Shown piece after piece: positions 37,093-46,288 of a DNA stretch of 64,000 bases. Below the pieces are notes generated by a model. It was given only the letters and a program-made list of their open reading frames with translations. It was not told the origin of the DNA and ran no database searches. The stretch comes from Ruegeria halocynthiae. Lineage in GTDB: Bacteria > Pseudomonadota > Alphaproteobacteria > Rhodobacterales > Rhodobacteraceae. The stretch is taken from contig NZ_FNNP01000001.1 in the NCBI RefSeq assembly GCF_900106805.1, forward strand, positions 1,302,001-1,366,000, given 5' to 3'. Both the position numbers and the translations under genes were made by a program. How positions within the stretch are numbered: the stretch's first letter is position 1; each line of letters begins with the position of its first letter.

Positions 37093-37317
37093 ATGGCAGT
37101 AGCAAGCACACATACCACCCTGAAAGGCGCTCCGGCATTCGGAATCGTCGCATTGGTTGAAACCGTATTAACTCGCGTTGCACGCTATCGTCTGTACCGC
37201 CAGACAGTCAACGAACTGTCGGCTCTGTCAGACCGCGAACTGGCCGATCTGGGCTTGCATCGCTCGATGATCCGCCGTCTGGCCCAGCAGGCCACAGAAG
37301 ACCAAGTCGCTCAGTAA
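37093..37317 (+). CDS. DUF1127 small protein (CcaF1-like)
   Basis: A basic protein of about 74 aa ending in the DUF1127 core YRLYRQTVNELSALSDREL-ADLGLHRSMIRRLAQ. In Rhodobacter sphaeroides a DUF1127 protein (RSP_6037, CcaF1) is made from a message that also yields the CcsR small RNAs and binds RNA. Here the same arrangement is present, with CCTCC hairpins starting about 24 bases after the stop. The ATG at 37093 (GGA eight bases upstream) matches the usual short N-terminus; an ATG at 37084 is possible, and longer frames are unlikely. Expected to be stress-induced by analogy. Confidence 0.88.
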   Translation: MAVASTHTTLKGAPAFGIVALVETVLTRVARYRLYRQTVNELSALSDRELADLGLHRSMIRRLAQQATEDQVAQ

Positions 37318-37335
37318 GAGCGCCACAAAACACCG

Positions 37336-37410
37336 AGATCAGATCCGTACTCCTCCCTTTCGGATCTGTATTTCTGCGGCAACATCTCTCCTCCTCCCTG
37401 ATGTTGTCGC
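37336..37410 (+). ncRNA. CcsR/cuckoo-type RNA, repeat unit 1
   Basis: First of three diverged tandem units. It contains two stem-loops: AGATCCG/CGGATCT (37341-37367, loop TACTCCTCCCTTT) and GCGGCAACATC/GATGTTGTCGC (37376-37410, loop with CCTCCTCCC). The unpaired C/T-rich loop resembles the anti-Shine-Dalgarno sequence. Family assignment rests on the loop motif and position after DUF1127. Confidence 0.75.
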
Positions 37411-37440
37411 ACCCTATACCGGCCCCGACAGCCGGAACCT

Positions 37441-37520
37441 GATACACTGAGGCTCTCCTCCTCCCTGCCTTGGTGTTGAAAGCGCGCGGCGACGCCTTCC
37501 TCCTCCCTGACGTCGCCGCG
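37441..37520 (+). ncRNA. CcsR/cuckoo-type RNA, repeat unit 2
   Basis: Two stem-loops, both displaying CCTCCTCCC in the loop: ACACTGAGGC/GCCTTGGTGT (37444-37476, with two G-T pairs) and CGCGGCGACG/CGTCGCCGCG (37485-37520, perfect 10 bp). A small CCGGC/GCCGG hairpin (37419-37435) separates it from unit 1. The first hairpin is close in sequence to that of unit 3, including CCCTGCCTTG after the loop. Confidence 0.75.
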
Positions 37521-37551
37521 TCTTCCTCATACCGGGATCAAACCCGGGTTC

Positions 37552-37630
37552 AGATACATCCGGGCTTCCTCCTCCCTGCCTTGATGTAGAAAAGAACGGC
37601 GGCTCCCTCTCCTCCCTGGGAACCGCCGTT
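37552..37630 (+). ncRNA. CcsR/cuckoo-type RNA, repeat unit 3
   Basis: Two stem-loops: TACATCCGGGC/GCCTTGATGTA (37555-37588, one mismatch, loop with CCTCCTCCC) and a 13-bp stem with one mismatch (37595-37630, loop TCTCCTCCCT) that doubles as the terminator. A CCGGG/CCCGG hairpin (about 37532-37547) separates it from unit 2. Final unit of the array. Confidence 0.75.
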
Positions 37631-37633
37631 TTT
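37595..37633 (+). terminator. Intrinsic terminator closing the DUF1127-CCTCC array
   Basis: AACGGCGG-C-TCCC pairs with GGGA-A-CCGCCGTT and is followed by TTTTT and then CGTTTTG. The loop itself carries CTCCTCCC, so the terminator hairpin is also the last member of the array. Confidence 0.88.
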
Positions 37634-37688
37634 CGTTTTGGTGCACAAGATGTAGGTTGGGGCTGTGAACGATTTTCAGGAGTGTCTC

Positions 37689-37979
37689 ATGGCCGCCTAT
37701 TTCATCGCCCAGATTTCCATCCATGATCCGGATGGCTACCAGAAATATCTCGAAGGCTTTATGCCGATCTTTGACCGGTATGGCGGGCGCCTGCTGACCG
37801 TATCCTCTAAGCCTATCGAAGTGATCGAAGGCAATTGGGCAGAAGATGGTATTGTCCTGATGGAGTTTCCGGACATAGCCGCCGCCAAAGCGTGGAAGGA
37901 CGACCCGGACTATCTTAAATTGGCTAAGATCAGGCAACGAACCGCGAAGGCGAATATGGTGTTGGTCGAGGGGCTATAA
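37689..37979 (+). CDS. DUF1330 domain-containing protein
   Basis: A 96-aa cytoplasmic protein with the ferredoxin-like dimeric alpha-beta barrel of the DUF1330 family (AAYFIAQISIHDPDGYQKYLEGFMPIF at the start; ALEFPDIAAAKAWKDDPDYLKL-like segment near residue 65). The ATG at 37689 is chosen because AGGAG lies seven bases upstream. The function of the family is unknown. It follows the CCTCC array after a terminator and converges on the helicase gene. Confidence 0.88.
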   Translation: MAAYFIAQISIHDPDGYQKYLEGFMPIFDRYGGRLLTVSSKPIEVIEGNWAEDGIVLMEFPDIAAAKAWKDDPDYLKLAKIRQRTAKANMVLVEGL

Positions 37980-37982
37980 GCG

Positions 37983-40436
37983 TCAGAACGGCACGTCGTC
38001 TTTAGCAGTCAGAAAGCGCGAGACCACTTTCTTTGTCCCCGCCTTTTCGAATTCGACCTCAACCTTGTCGCCCTCAATACCGATCACCGCGCCGTAGCCG
38101 AATTTCTGGTGAAACACCCGTTCGCCCAGCGTAAAGCTGGCAATTGCGGTCGCATCGATCACTGTATTACGGCTTTCGCGCGGTTGCGACATGCCATATT
38201 GCCCCTGCCGCGCCTGCATCCGCTTCCAACCTGGAGAGTTATAGACATTCGCCTCAGCCGCACGCGTTTCAATACTCGCACTCTGCTGACCACCACCATA
38301 GAGCCCCGTAGCCGTCAGGACTTCAACATGGTCCTCGGGCAGTTCATCGATGAATCGTGACGGCATCGAATTCTGCCATTGCCCGAACACCCGCCGATTG
38401 GCCGCGAATGAGATCGTACAGACCTCTTCGGCGCGCGTAATACCGACATAGGCCAACCGCCGCTCCTCTTCGAGGCCCTTGAGGCCCGATTCGTCCATCG
38501 AGCGCTGCGAGGGGAACAACCCATCCTCCCATCCCGGCAGGAATACGGCGGGAAATTCCAATCCCTTGGCCGCGTGGAGGGTCATGATCGAGACCTTCGC
38601 CCCGTCGCTGTCCTGCTCATTGTCCATCACCAGGCTGACATGCTCCAGAAACCCCTGAAGGTTCTCGAAATTGTCCAACTGGTTGACCAGTTCCTTGAGG
38701 TTTTCCAGCCGCCCGGGCGCCTCGGGCGTCTTTTCGTTCTGCCAATGGGCGGTGTAACCGGATTCGTCCAAGATGATCTGCGCCAGCTCAATATGCGTAT
38801 GCTCGGGCGCGCCATAGCGGATCGTCGACACGCCATCATCGATCACCGAGTCATCATCCACTTCGATCCGAGGTCCACGTGTCATCCCGTTCCAGCGCGC
38901 CAACCCGTCGATCAACTCGCGCAGCGCCTTGCCGCCCTTACCTTTGATCAGACCATTGTCGACAGCAATCCGCGCGCCGTCGACCAGAGACACCCCGTTC
39001 TCGCGCGCCACCACCTGAATCGTCTGCTGTGCCTTGTCTCCAAGACCGCGTTTCGGTGTGTTCACGATGCGCTCAAACGCCAGATCATCCTCGGGGCTGA
39101 CCACCAGTCGGAAATAGGCCATGGCATCGCGAATCTCCATCCGCTCATAGAACCGGGGGCCTCCGATCACCTTGTAGGGCAGACCGATGGTTAGGAACCG
39201 ATCCTCAAACGCCCGCATCTGATGCGACGCGCGTACGAGGATCGCGATTTCATCGAGGTTCATCGGACGGACACCACGAGTCCCGACTTGCATCGCGTCG
39301 ATCTCTTCGCCGACCCAGCGCGCCTCTTCCTCGCCATCCCAATGGCCAATCAGGCGAACCTTCTCGCCCTCTTCCCGGTCGGTCCAAAGCTCTTTGCCTA
39401 AACGGTTTTCATTGCCCCGGATCACATTGGACGCAGCGGCAAGAATATGCGGGGTCGAGCGGTAGTTCTGCTCCAGCCGCACGACGAAAGCACCCGGGAA
39501 GTCCTTCTCGAACCGCAAGATGTTTCCCACCTCAGCCCCGCGCCAGCCATAGATTGACTGGTCGTCGTCACCGACGCAGCAGATGTTCTTGTGCCCCCCG
39601 GCCAGCAGACGCAGCCAGAGATATTGGGCGACGTTTGTATCCTGATACTCGTCCACCAGGATGTAGCGGAACCAGCGCTGGTATTGTTCCAGCACGTCCG
39701 GATAGGTCTGGAAAATCGTGACCATGTGCAGCAGCAGGTCCCCGAAATCCACCGCGTTCAACACGCGCAGGCGGGCCTGATACAACTTGTAAAAGTCGAT
39801 GCTAGACATCACGCCTTTGCGCTTCTTAGGAGCGTCGAGTTCCTCGAACTCGGCACCCGTTTCAAGGTCGATCCAGAGTTCTTTGCTGGCGGGTACTTGG
39901 TCAGGCAACCACGAGTTGTTCTTGTAATTATCGATTATCGAAGCGAGCCAACGGGCAGTTGAAGTACGCACTTCAACATCAACTGATGAAGCCAATTGTT
40001 TAATAAGCCGTTTCTGATCATCGGTATCCAGAATGGTGAAGTTTGATTTCAACCCGACCAGTTCCGCATGGCGACGCAGCAGCTTGACGCAAATCGCGTG
40101 GAATGTGCCCAACCACGGCATCCCCTCAGCGGGTCTGCCCAACATTCGCCCTACCCGCTCTTTCATCTCGCGTGCGGCCTTGTTGGTGAAGGTCACTGCC
40201 AGAATCTCATTCTCGCGCACCCGATGGGTCTTGAGCAGATGGGTGATCCGCGCGGTCAGCGCCTTGGTCTTGCCAGTCCCCGCCCCAGCCAGCATCAGCA
40301 CCGGACCATCCAGCCGATCAACCGCTTCACGCTGCGCCGGATTGAGATCTTTGAGGTAATCGACCGACGCCGCAGGCATGGCCCGCGCCGACAGTGATGC
40401 GCCTTCGAAGGCGTCCATTTCGTCAAAACTGCTCAT
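37983..40436 (-). CDS. uvrD: ATP-dependent DNA helicase UvrD/PcrA
   Basis: Superfamily 1A 3'-5' helicase of 817 aa acting in nucleotide-excision and mismatch repair and in removing blocked complexes. Motifs in order: LNPAQREAV (Q motif), AGAGTGKTKAL (Walker A), VDEYQDTN (motif II), GDDDQSIYGWRGA (III), LEQNYRST (IV), MTLHAAKGLEFPAVF (V) and AYVGITRAEE (VI). The C-terminus has the Tudor-like interaction segment GERVFHQKFGYGAVIGIEGDKVEVEF, as in PcrA. Single gene, convergent with DUF1330. Confidence 0.95.
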   Translation of the reverse strand: MSSFDEMDAFEGASLSARAMPAASVDYLKDLNPAQREAVDRLDGPVLMLAGAGTGKTKALTARITHLLKTHRVRENEILAVTFTNKAAREMKERVGRMLGRPAEGMPWLGTFHAICVKLLRRHAELVGLKSNFTILDTDDQKRLIKQLASSVDVEVRTSTARWLASIIDNYKNNSWLPDQVPASKELWIDLETGAEFEELDAPKKRKGVMSSIDFYKLYQARLRVLNAVDFGDLLLHMVTIFQTYPDVLEQYQRWFRYILVDEYQDTNVAQYLWLRLLAGGHKNICCVGDDDQSIYGWRGAEVGNILRFEKDFPGAFVVRLEQNYRSTPHILAAASNVIRGNENRLGKELWTDREEGEKVRLIGHWDGEEEARWVGEEIDAMQVGTRGVRPMNLDEIAILVRASHQMRAFEDRFLTIGLPYKVIGGPRFYERMEIRDAMAYFRLVVSPEDDLAFERIVNTPKRGLGDKAQQTIQVVARENGVSLVDGARIAVDNGLIKGKGGKALRELIDGLARWNGMTRGPRIEVDDDSVIDDGVSTIRYGAPEHTHIELAQIILDESGYTAHWQNEKTPEAPGRLENLKELVNQLDNFENLQGFLEHVSLVMDNEQDSDGAKVSIMTLHAAKGLEFPAVFLPGWEDGLFPSQRSMDESGLKGLEEERRLAYVGITRAEEVCTISFAANRRVFGQWQNSMPSRFIDELPEDHVEVLTATGLYGGGQQSASIETRAAEANVYNSPGWKRMQARQGQYGMSQPRESRNTVIDATAIASFTLGERVFHQKFGYGAVIGIEGDKVEVEFEKAGTKKVVSRFLTAKDDVPF

Positions 40437-40604
40437 AAGTCCAAACTACGCTGGATGCGTGCGGAGGGAAAGGGTTTGTTCACGGCTTGTTCGCCGGGAG
40501 TTCGTCAGCCTATCTGCTCAATTCTAAAGAAACACCTTTGCGTCATTAACCCTCTGTCAAACATAGCCAATGATGCTTGGCCTATTGCTGTGGGAGCGCG
40601 GGAC

Positions 40605-42401
40605 ATGAAACAGATAGATAAGACAGGCCAGACCTCGGGCCTGAAAATCGCGGGCATCTCGCTAATGCTCATGATGCTGACGGCTTTGGCCGGCTGGGGA
40701 ATATACGCGATCCCGGCCCCGGTGGTTGACCGCATGTTGGAATCAGATCTGCGGCTACGTGCGTCGCAGTTAAATCAACATATCGCTTCTCATCTGCACG
40801 ATGTCGAAGCCACGTTCAAACATGCCATCATGGACGATCACGATCAGGAGTTTCTGGAGCTTTTGCCTGAAACCTCAGAAATTTACCGATTCAAGCTGTT
40901 CGATAGAAACGGGCGTGTGTTCTGGTCGACCCGCGCCCCGGATGTCGGGACGACAAACACCAAGCCTTATTTTCAGGAAATCCTCGCAACCGGCGGGTCT
41001 TATTATAAGCACGAAGAAAAACCGATTGCCGAGGTCAGCGGGCTGAACCACGAGGTGATGGCAGGTTCTGGCAAGAAAACCTGCCATGTGGCCGAGATTT
41101 ATACACCCGTTGTCATCGACGGAGAGTTTCTGGGCGCGATTGCGTTTTATTCGGATATTACGCCACAACGGGATTTGTTCATCACCCGTGTCCGGTGGTC
41201 GTTGGCTGTTTTGTCCGGTGTCTCATTACTGGCGCTGACCGCGGTAATTCTGGTCATTTATCGTACAAACCGCAGACAGGTTCGTGATCTACGGGCGCGC
41301 GCCGCCAAGGAACGCGAATTGATGGATGATCAGCTGCGCCTGGCGCGCGAGGTGCGCCTGCTGGGTGAATTGAATGAATGGCTGCAATCCAGCCGCTCTC
41401 TGGATGAGCTGTTCGATATGGTGTCGCGCTTCATGACCCATATCCTGCCCGAAGCCGAGGGCAGCGTGTATGTCTATTCAAATTCGCGCGACGTGCTGGA
41501 CGGATGCGCCAGTTGGAACGAAGGATCGCACAAGGCGCATATTCACCCCGAAGGGTGCTGGGGGCTGCGGCGCGGGCGAACCTATGAATTTGGTGCCTCC
41601 GAGATTGATTTTATCTGCGAACATGCCGAACCGCATGACGGGCGGCCCTATTTCTGCTTTCCCATTCTGGCTCATGGCGAAACGGTGGGCCTGTTGCATC
41701 TGCGCGCCCACGACGGCCGAGAAGAAGCGTTTCACGACAGCAAGAAACTAGCACAGCTCTGCGCCGAGCAAGTCAGTATGGCCATCGCCAACGTGCGAAT
41801 GCGCGATCAATTGCACGATCAGTCGGTGCGCGATCCCCTGACAGGTCTTTTCAATCGTCGGCACATGACCGAAACGTTGCGCAAGTCAATCAACCGCAGT
41901 CAGCAAAATGGTTCTCCGATAAGCCTGATTGCTGTGGATGTGGACCACTTCAAGAAATTCAACGATACCCATGGGCATGATGCGGGGGACATGGTGCTGC
42001 GCGCTGTTGGATCGGCCCTTGAACAAGGGTGCGACCGGGATGAGATTGCCTGCCGGATCGGGGGTGAGGAATTTATGCTGATCCTGCCGGACAACACGCC
42101 TGACGATGCAATGACCCGGGCCGAACAGGTAAGGCAGGCGGTCGAGGGAATCTCGGTTCGGTATGGTGAAAAGTCACTGCCGCGCATCACCATCTCGGTC
42201 GGAGTTGCCCATTACCCGGCGCATGGGGTGATGCCTCAGGACCTGATGCGGTCTGCTGACGACGCACTTTATGCCGCCAAGGATAAGGGGCGCAATCAAG
42301 TGCAGGTGGCAAATTTCGGGGCAATCTCCGCTTCAACGGCAGAACTGAGCGGCCAAAAGACGCCGGAAACCAAAGGCGCTCGCAAGTCCGCGGCGACCTG
42401 A
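40605..42401 (+). CDS. Membrane-bound sensory diguanylate cyclase (GAF-GGDEF)
   Basis: Makes cyclic di-GMP from two GTP. The 598-aa protein has one helix near the N-terminus (IAGISLMLMMLTALAGWGIYAI), a periplasmic sensor of about 150 residues, a second helix (SLAVLSGVSLLALTAVILVIY), a short coiled coil, a GAF-like domain (about 250-420, with Cys/His-rich DGCASWNEGSHKAHIHPEGCWG), and a C-terminal GGDEF domain. The active-site loop is RIGGEEF, a competent variant. The inhibitory RxxD site is not obvious. The start at 40605 follows GGGAG. Divergent from uvrD, so likely its own promoter. Confidence 0.88.
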   Translation: MKQIDKTGQTSGLKIAGISLMLMMLTALAGWGIYAIPAPVVDRMLESDLRLRASQLNQHIASHLHDVEATFKHAIMDDHDQEFLELLPETSEIYRFKLFDRNGRVFWSTRAPDVGTTNTKPYFQEILATGGSYYKHEEKPIAEVSGLNHEVMAGSGKKTCHVAEIYTPVVIDGEFLGAIAFYSDITPQRDLFITRVRWSLAVLSGVSLLALTAVILVIYRTNRRQVRDLRARAAKERELMDDQLRLAREVRLLGELNEWLQSSRSLDELFDMVSRFMTHILPEAEGSVYVYSNSRDVLDGCASWNEGSHKAHIHPEGCWGLRRGRTYEFGASEIDFICEHAEPHDGRPYFCFPILAHGETVGLLHLRAHDGREEAFHDSKKLAQLCAEQVSMAIANVRMRDQLHDQSVRDPLTGLFNRRHMTETLRKSINRSQQNGSPISLIAVDVDHFKKFNDTHGHDAGDMVLRAVGSALEQGCDRDEIACRIGGEEFMLILPDNTPDDAMTRAEQVRQAVEGISVRYGEKSLPRITISVGVAHYPAHGVMPQDLMRSADDALYAAKDKGRNQVQVANFGAISASTAELSGQKTPETKGARKSAAT

Positions 42402-42774
42402 CCATCGTTGGGTGCCCCCGTTTGAGCTAAGCGCATCGTCCAGATGATTTCAGGTTCCCGGACGAACTGTAAACTGCCAGACACTTACGAATGCGATCCG
42501 ATCTGGATACCCAAGACGGCAGCGTGCGGTCGTGGACATGCATCTTATCTACGGCCGAGCCTTAAAATACCGCTGGCACTTGGCGCAGCTGAAGTCGGTC
42601 ATTTTTTCAGAAAAAGATAAAATTTGATGCTGCGGCGCAGCAAGTGTAAAAGAAAAGCGCCAAAAGGCGGCGTTTGCGAGCGATAACATGCCGGTTCTAC
42701 CCAGAACTACAGATGTACGTGGTCGTATTGTCTGCCTATTCACTGGGCCACTCATACAAAGACCGGGACCTGAA
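42402..42774. other. Leader region of pyruvate carboxylase
   Basis: A 373-base stretch with no gene. It holds an A/T-rich block (about 42598-42660) around the TGCTGC palindrome, which is where a promoter would be expected. The reading frame of pyc extends upstream to 42688 but the extension is probably not translated. Confidence 0.5.
42628..42642. promoter_or_regulatory. Candidate PhaR operator upstream of pyruvate carboxylase
   Basis: The palindrome TGCTGC-GGC-GCAGCA sits about 130 bases before the pyc start. The polyhydroxybutyrate regulator PhaR of Paracoccus and Rhodobacterales binds TGC-rich sites of the form CTGC-N3-GCAG. A link of pyc with PhaR would join carbon storage to anaplerosis. 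Based on motif match from memory only. Confidence 0.45.
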
Positions 42775-45700
42775 ATGACTGACTTCAAGAAAATCCTGAT
42801 CGCCAACCGCGGCGAGATCGCCATCCGCGTCATGCGCGCAGCCAACGAGATGGGCAAGCGTACCGTCGCGGTCTTCGCCGAGGAAGACAAGTTGGGCCTG
42901 CATCGGTTCAAAGCGGACGAGGCCTATCGCATTGGCACGGATCTGGGACCGGTCGCGGCCTATCTGTCGATTGACGAGATCATCAGGGTAGCCAAGGAAT
43001 GCGGCGCCGACGCCATCCATCCCGGTTACGGGCTGCTGTCCGAAAACCCGGACTTTGTGGATGCCTGTGTTCAGAACGGAATCACTTTCATCGGCCCCAA
43101 GGCCGAGACCATGCGTGCACTGGGTGACAAGGCCAGCGCACGAAAGGTAGCTATTGCGGCCGACGTTCCGGTCATTCCTGCGACCGAAGTGCTGGGCGAC
43201 GACATGCAATCCATCAAGGCCGAAGCGGCCGAGGTCGGATATCCGCTGATGCTGAAAGCCAGCTGGGGTGGCGGCGGACGTGGGATGCGCCCGATCCTGT
43301 CCGAGGATGAGCTGGAAGAAAAAGTGCTGGAAGGACGCCGAGAGGCCGAAGCCGCCTTTGGCAACGGCGAGGGGTATCTCGAAAAGATGATCACCCGTGC
43401 CCGCCATGTGGAAGTGCAGATCCTGGGCGACAAGCATGGTGAAATCTATCACCTCTATGAGCGCGACTGTTCGGTCCAGCGGCGCAATCAAAAGGTCGTG
43501 GAACGCGCCCCTGCCCCTTACCTTACCGATGAGCAACGCGCCGAGATTTGTGAATTGGGTCGCCGCATCTGCGCTCATGTGAACTATGAATGTGCAGGAA
43601 CAGTTGAATTCCTGATGGATATGAACACCGGCAAGTTCTATTTCATCGAGGTCAATCCGCGCGTACAAGTCGAACACACCGTCACCGAAGAGGTCACGGG
43701 AATCGACATCGTGCAAGCTCAGATTCTGATTGCCGAAGGCAAGGCATTGGCCGAGGCAACCGGCAAAGCCAGCCAAGATGATATCCGCCTGAACGGCCAC
43801 GCGCTGCAGACCCGTGTCACCACTGAGGACCCGCTGAACAACTTTATCCCGGATTATGGCCGCATTACCGCCTATCGTTCAGCCACAGGAATGGGCATCC
43901 GACTGGACGGTGGTACGGCTTACGCGGGTGGTGTGATCACGCGGTACTATGACTCGCTGCTGACAAAGGTCACAGCCTGGGCGCAGACGCCTGAGAAAGC
44001 GATTGCCCGAATGGACCGCGCCTTACGTGAGTTCCGTGTGCGGGGGGTGTCGACCAACATCGCCTTTGTCGAGAACCTGCTAAAACACCCGATCTTCCTG
44101 TCGAATGAATACACCACCAAATTCATCGACGAGACGCCGGATCTGTTCCAGTTCAAAAAGCGCCGCGACCGGGGCACCAAGGTTCTGAACTATATTGCCG
44201 ACATCACCGTGAACGGGCACCCTGAAACCAAGGACCGCCCCATGCCGCGCCTTGACCTGAAAGAAGCGCGCCCACCTGCACCCAAGGCCGAGTCCCAGAT
44301 GGGCACCCGCAACCTGCTGGAGCAAAAGGGCCCGCAGGCCGTGGCCGACTGGATGAAAGCGCAGCGGCAGTTGCTGATTACCGACACCACCATGCGAGAC
44401 GGACACCAATCGCTGCTGGCAACGCGGATGCGGTCGATCGACATGATCAAGGTGGCGCCTAGTTTTGCCGCGAACCTGCCGCAACTGTTCAGCGTCGAAT
44501 GCTGGGGTGGTGCGACTTTCGATGTCGCCTATCGGTTTTTGCAAGAGTGCCCGTGGCAACGTCTGCGTGACCTGCGCGAGACGATGCCGAATTTGATGAC
44601 CCAAATGCTGCTGCGTGGGGCGAACGGGGTTGGTTACACCAATTATCCCGACAATGTGGTGCAGGAGTTTGTTCGCCAGGCCTCGAAGAATATCGATGTG
44701 TTCCGCGTGTTCGACTCGCTGAACTGGGTTGAGAACATGCGTGTGGCGATGGATGCGGTCGTTGAGAACGGCAAAATCTGCGAAGGAACGGTATGTTACA
44801 CCGGTGACATTCTCGACCCGGATCGCGCCAAGTACGACTTGAAGTACTATGTGGGTATGGCCAAGGAACTGCGTGACGCAGGGGCGCATGTGTTGGGCCT
44901 GAAGGACATGGCAGGCCTGCTGAAACCGGCCTCGGCCCGCATCCTGATCCGGGCATTGAAGGAAGAGGTCGGACTGCCGATCCACTTCCACACCCACGAC
45001 ACTGCCGGTATCGCAAGCGCCACCATTCTGGCCGCGTCTGAGGCCGGCGTGGATGCGGTGGATTGCGCGATGGACGCGTTCTCGGGCAACACATCCCAAG
45101 CGACACTGGGCACCGTGGTCGAGGCACTTCGCCATACCGAGCGTGACACCGGGCTGGACATCAAGGCGATCCGCGAGATCAGCGATTATTTCGAGGCGGT
45201 CCGCGGTCAGTATGCGGCGTTCGAATCCGGCTTGCAGGCTCCGGCCTCCGAAGTGTACCTGCACGAAATGCCGGGGGGCCAGTTCACCAACCTCAAGGCG
45301 CAGGCGCGGTCTCTGGGACTTGAAGAGCGCTGGCACGAGGTGGCTCAGATGTACGCAGACGTAAACCAGATGTTCGGTGACATCGTGAAGGTTACACCGT
45401 CGTCGAAAGTGGTCGGCGACATGGCGTTGATGATGGTCAGTCAAGGGTTGATCCGGGATGATGTCGAAAACCCCGGTACAGACGTCGCCTTCCCCGATTC
45501 CGTCATCGACATGATGCGCGGCAATCTGGGTCAACCTCCTGGGGGGTTCCCCGACACCATCATCAAGAAGGCCCTCAAGGATGAGACCCCCAATACCGAA
45601 CGCCCCGGCAAACATGTCCTGCCAGTCGATCTTGAGACCGCCCGCGCCGATCTGTCCAAGCAGTTGGACGGTAAAGAGATCGATGACGAAGACCTGAACG

Positions 45701-46212
45701 GATATCTGATGTATCCTAAGGTGTTTCTCGATTACATGGGGCGCCACCGGATCTATGGCCCGGTCCGCACCCTGCCCACGCGGACTTTTTTCTATGGCAT
45801 GGAGCCCGGTGAAGAGATCGCCGCCGAGATCGACCCCGGCAAGACGCTGGAAATCCGCTGTCAGGCGATTGGCGAGACCGACGAGAATGGTGAAGTTCGT
45901 GTGTTCTTCGAGCTCAACGGCCAACCCCGTGTGGTCCGGGTACCGAACCGTCTGGTCAAAGCGACAACCGAGCAGCGCCCCAAGGCCGAGATCGGGAACG
46001 CCAACCACATTGGCGCGCCAATGCCGGGGGTTGTAGCAACCGTGGCAATCACAGCTGGGCAAGAGGTCAAAGAAGGCGATCTTCTGCTGACCATCGAAGC
46101 GATGAAAATGGAAACCGGCATCCACGCCGAGCGCGATGCAGTGGTCAAGGCCGTCCATGTCCAGCCCGGCGGCCAGATTGACGCAAAGGACCTGTTGGTC
46201 GAGCTGGAATAA
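42775..46212 (+). CDS. pyc: Pyruvate carboxylase
   Basis: Biotin enzyme of 1145 aa converting pyruvate, bicarbonate and ATP to oxaloacetate. Domain order is biotin carboxylase (about 1-450; KILIANRGEIAIRVMRAANE, then KASWGGGGRGMRP), carboxyltransferase (about 530-800; DTTMRDGHQSLLATRMR, then CSVECWGGATFDVA-like FSVECWGGATFDVAYRF), an allosteric linker, and a C-terminal biotinyl domain with the acceptor Lys in EAMKMET. Length matches the single-chain form. The ATG at 42775 fits the family N-terminus. Replenishes oxaloacetate and is important for growth on compounds entering as pyruvate or sugars. Confidence 0.97.
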   Translation: MTDFKKILIANRGEIAIRVMRAANEMGKRTVAVFAEEDKLGLHRFKADEAYRIGTDLGPVAAYLSIDEIIRVAKECGADAIHPGYGLLSENPDFVDACVQNGITFIGPKAETMRALGDKASARKVAIAADVPVIPATEVLGDDMQSIKAEAAEVGYPLMLKASWGGGGRGMRPILSEDELEEKVLEGRREAEAAFGNGEGYLEKMITRARHVEVQILGDKHGEIYHLYERDCSVQRRNQKVVERAPAPYLTDEQRAEICELGRRICAHVNYECAGTVEFLMDMNTGKFYFIEVNPRVQVEHTVTEEVTGIDIVQAQILIAEGKALAEATGKASQDDIRLNGHALQTRVTTEDPLNNFIPDYGRITAYRSATGMGIRLDGGTAYAGGVITRYYDSLLTKVTAWAQTPEKAIARMDRALREFRVRGVSTNIAFVENLLKHPIFLSNEYTTKFIDETPDLFQFKKRRDRGTKVLNYIADITVNGHPETKDRPMPRLDLKEARPPAPKAESQMGTRNLLEQKGPQAVADWMKAQRQLLITDTTMRDGHQSLLATRMRSIDMIKVAPSFAANLPQLFSVECWGGATFDVAYRFLQECPWQRLRDLRETMPNLMTQMLLRGANGVGYTNYPDNVVQEFVRQASKNIDVFRVFDSLNWVENMRVAMDAVVENGKICEGTVCYTGDILDPDRAKYDLKYYVGMAKELRDAGAHVLGLKDMAGLLKPASARILIRALKEEVGLPIHFHTHDTAGIASATILAASEAGVDAVDCAMDAFSGNTSQATLGTVVEALRHTERDTGLDIKAIREISDYFEAVRGQYAAFESGLQAPASEVYLHEMPGGQFTNLKAQARSLGLEERWHEVAQMYADVNQMFGDIVKVTPSSKVVGDMALMMVSQGLIRDDVENPGTDVAFPDSVIDMMRGNLGQPPGGFPDTIIKKALKDETPNTERPGKHVLPVDLETARADLSKQLDGKEIDDEDLNGYLMYPKVFLDYMGRHRIYGPVRTLPTRTFFYGMEPGEEIAAEIDPGKTLEIRCQAIGETDENGEVRVFFELNGQPRVVRVPNRLVKATTEQRPKAEIGNANHIGAPMPGVVATVAITAGQEVKEGDLLLTIEAMKMETGIHAERDAVVKAVHVQPGGQIDAKDLLVELE

Positions 46213-46232
46213 GCTGCGATAAGGCAGACAGA

Positions 46233-46270
46233 CAGGCCGCATGGGAAACTGTGCGGCCTGTTGTTGTTCA
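46233..46270 (+). terminator. Probable terminator or attenuator after pyc
   Basis: CAGGCCGCA and TGCGGCCTG form a perfect 9-bp stem with a ten-base loop, followed by TTGTTGTTC, a weak T-rich tail. It separates pyc from the MAPEG gene; read-through is possible. Confidence 0.6.
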
Positions 46271-46288
46271 GATTTTCGGAGACCACTT

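Noticed and set aside
37341..37630. CRISPR-like array from the recurring CTCCTCCC motif
   Set aside because: The repeated element is only eight to nine bases and lies in hairpin loops flanked by different stems; no 25-35 base direct repeats with regular spacers, and no cas genes.
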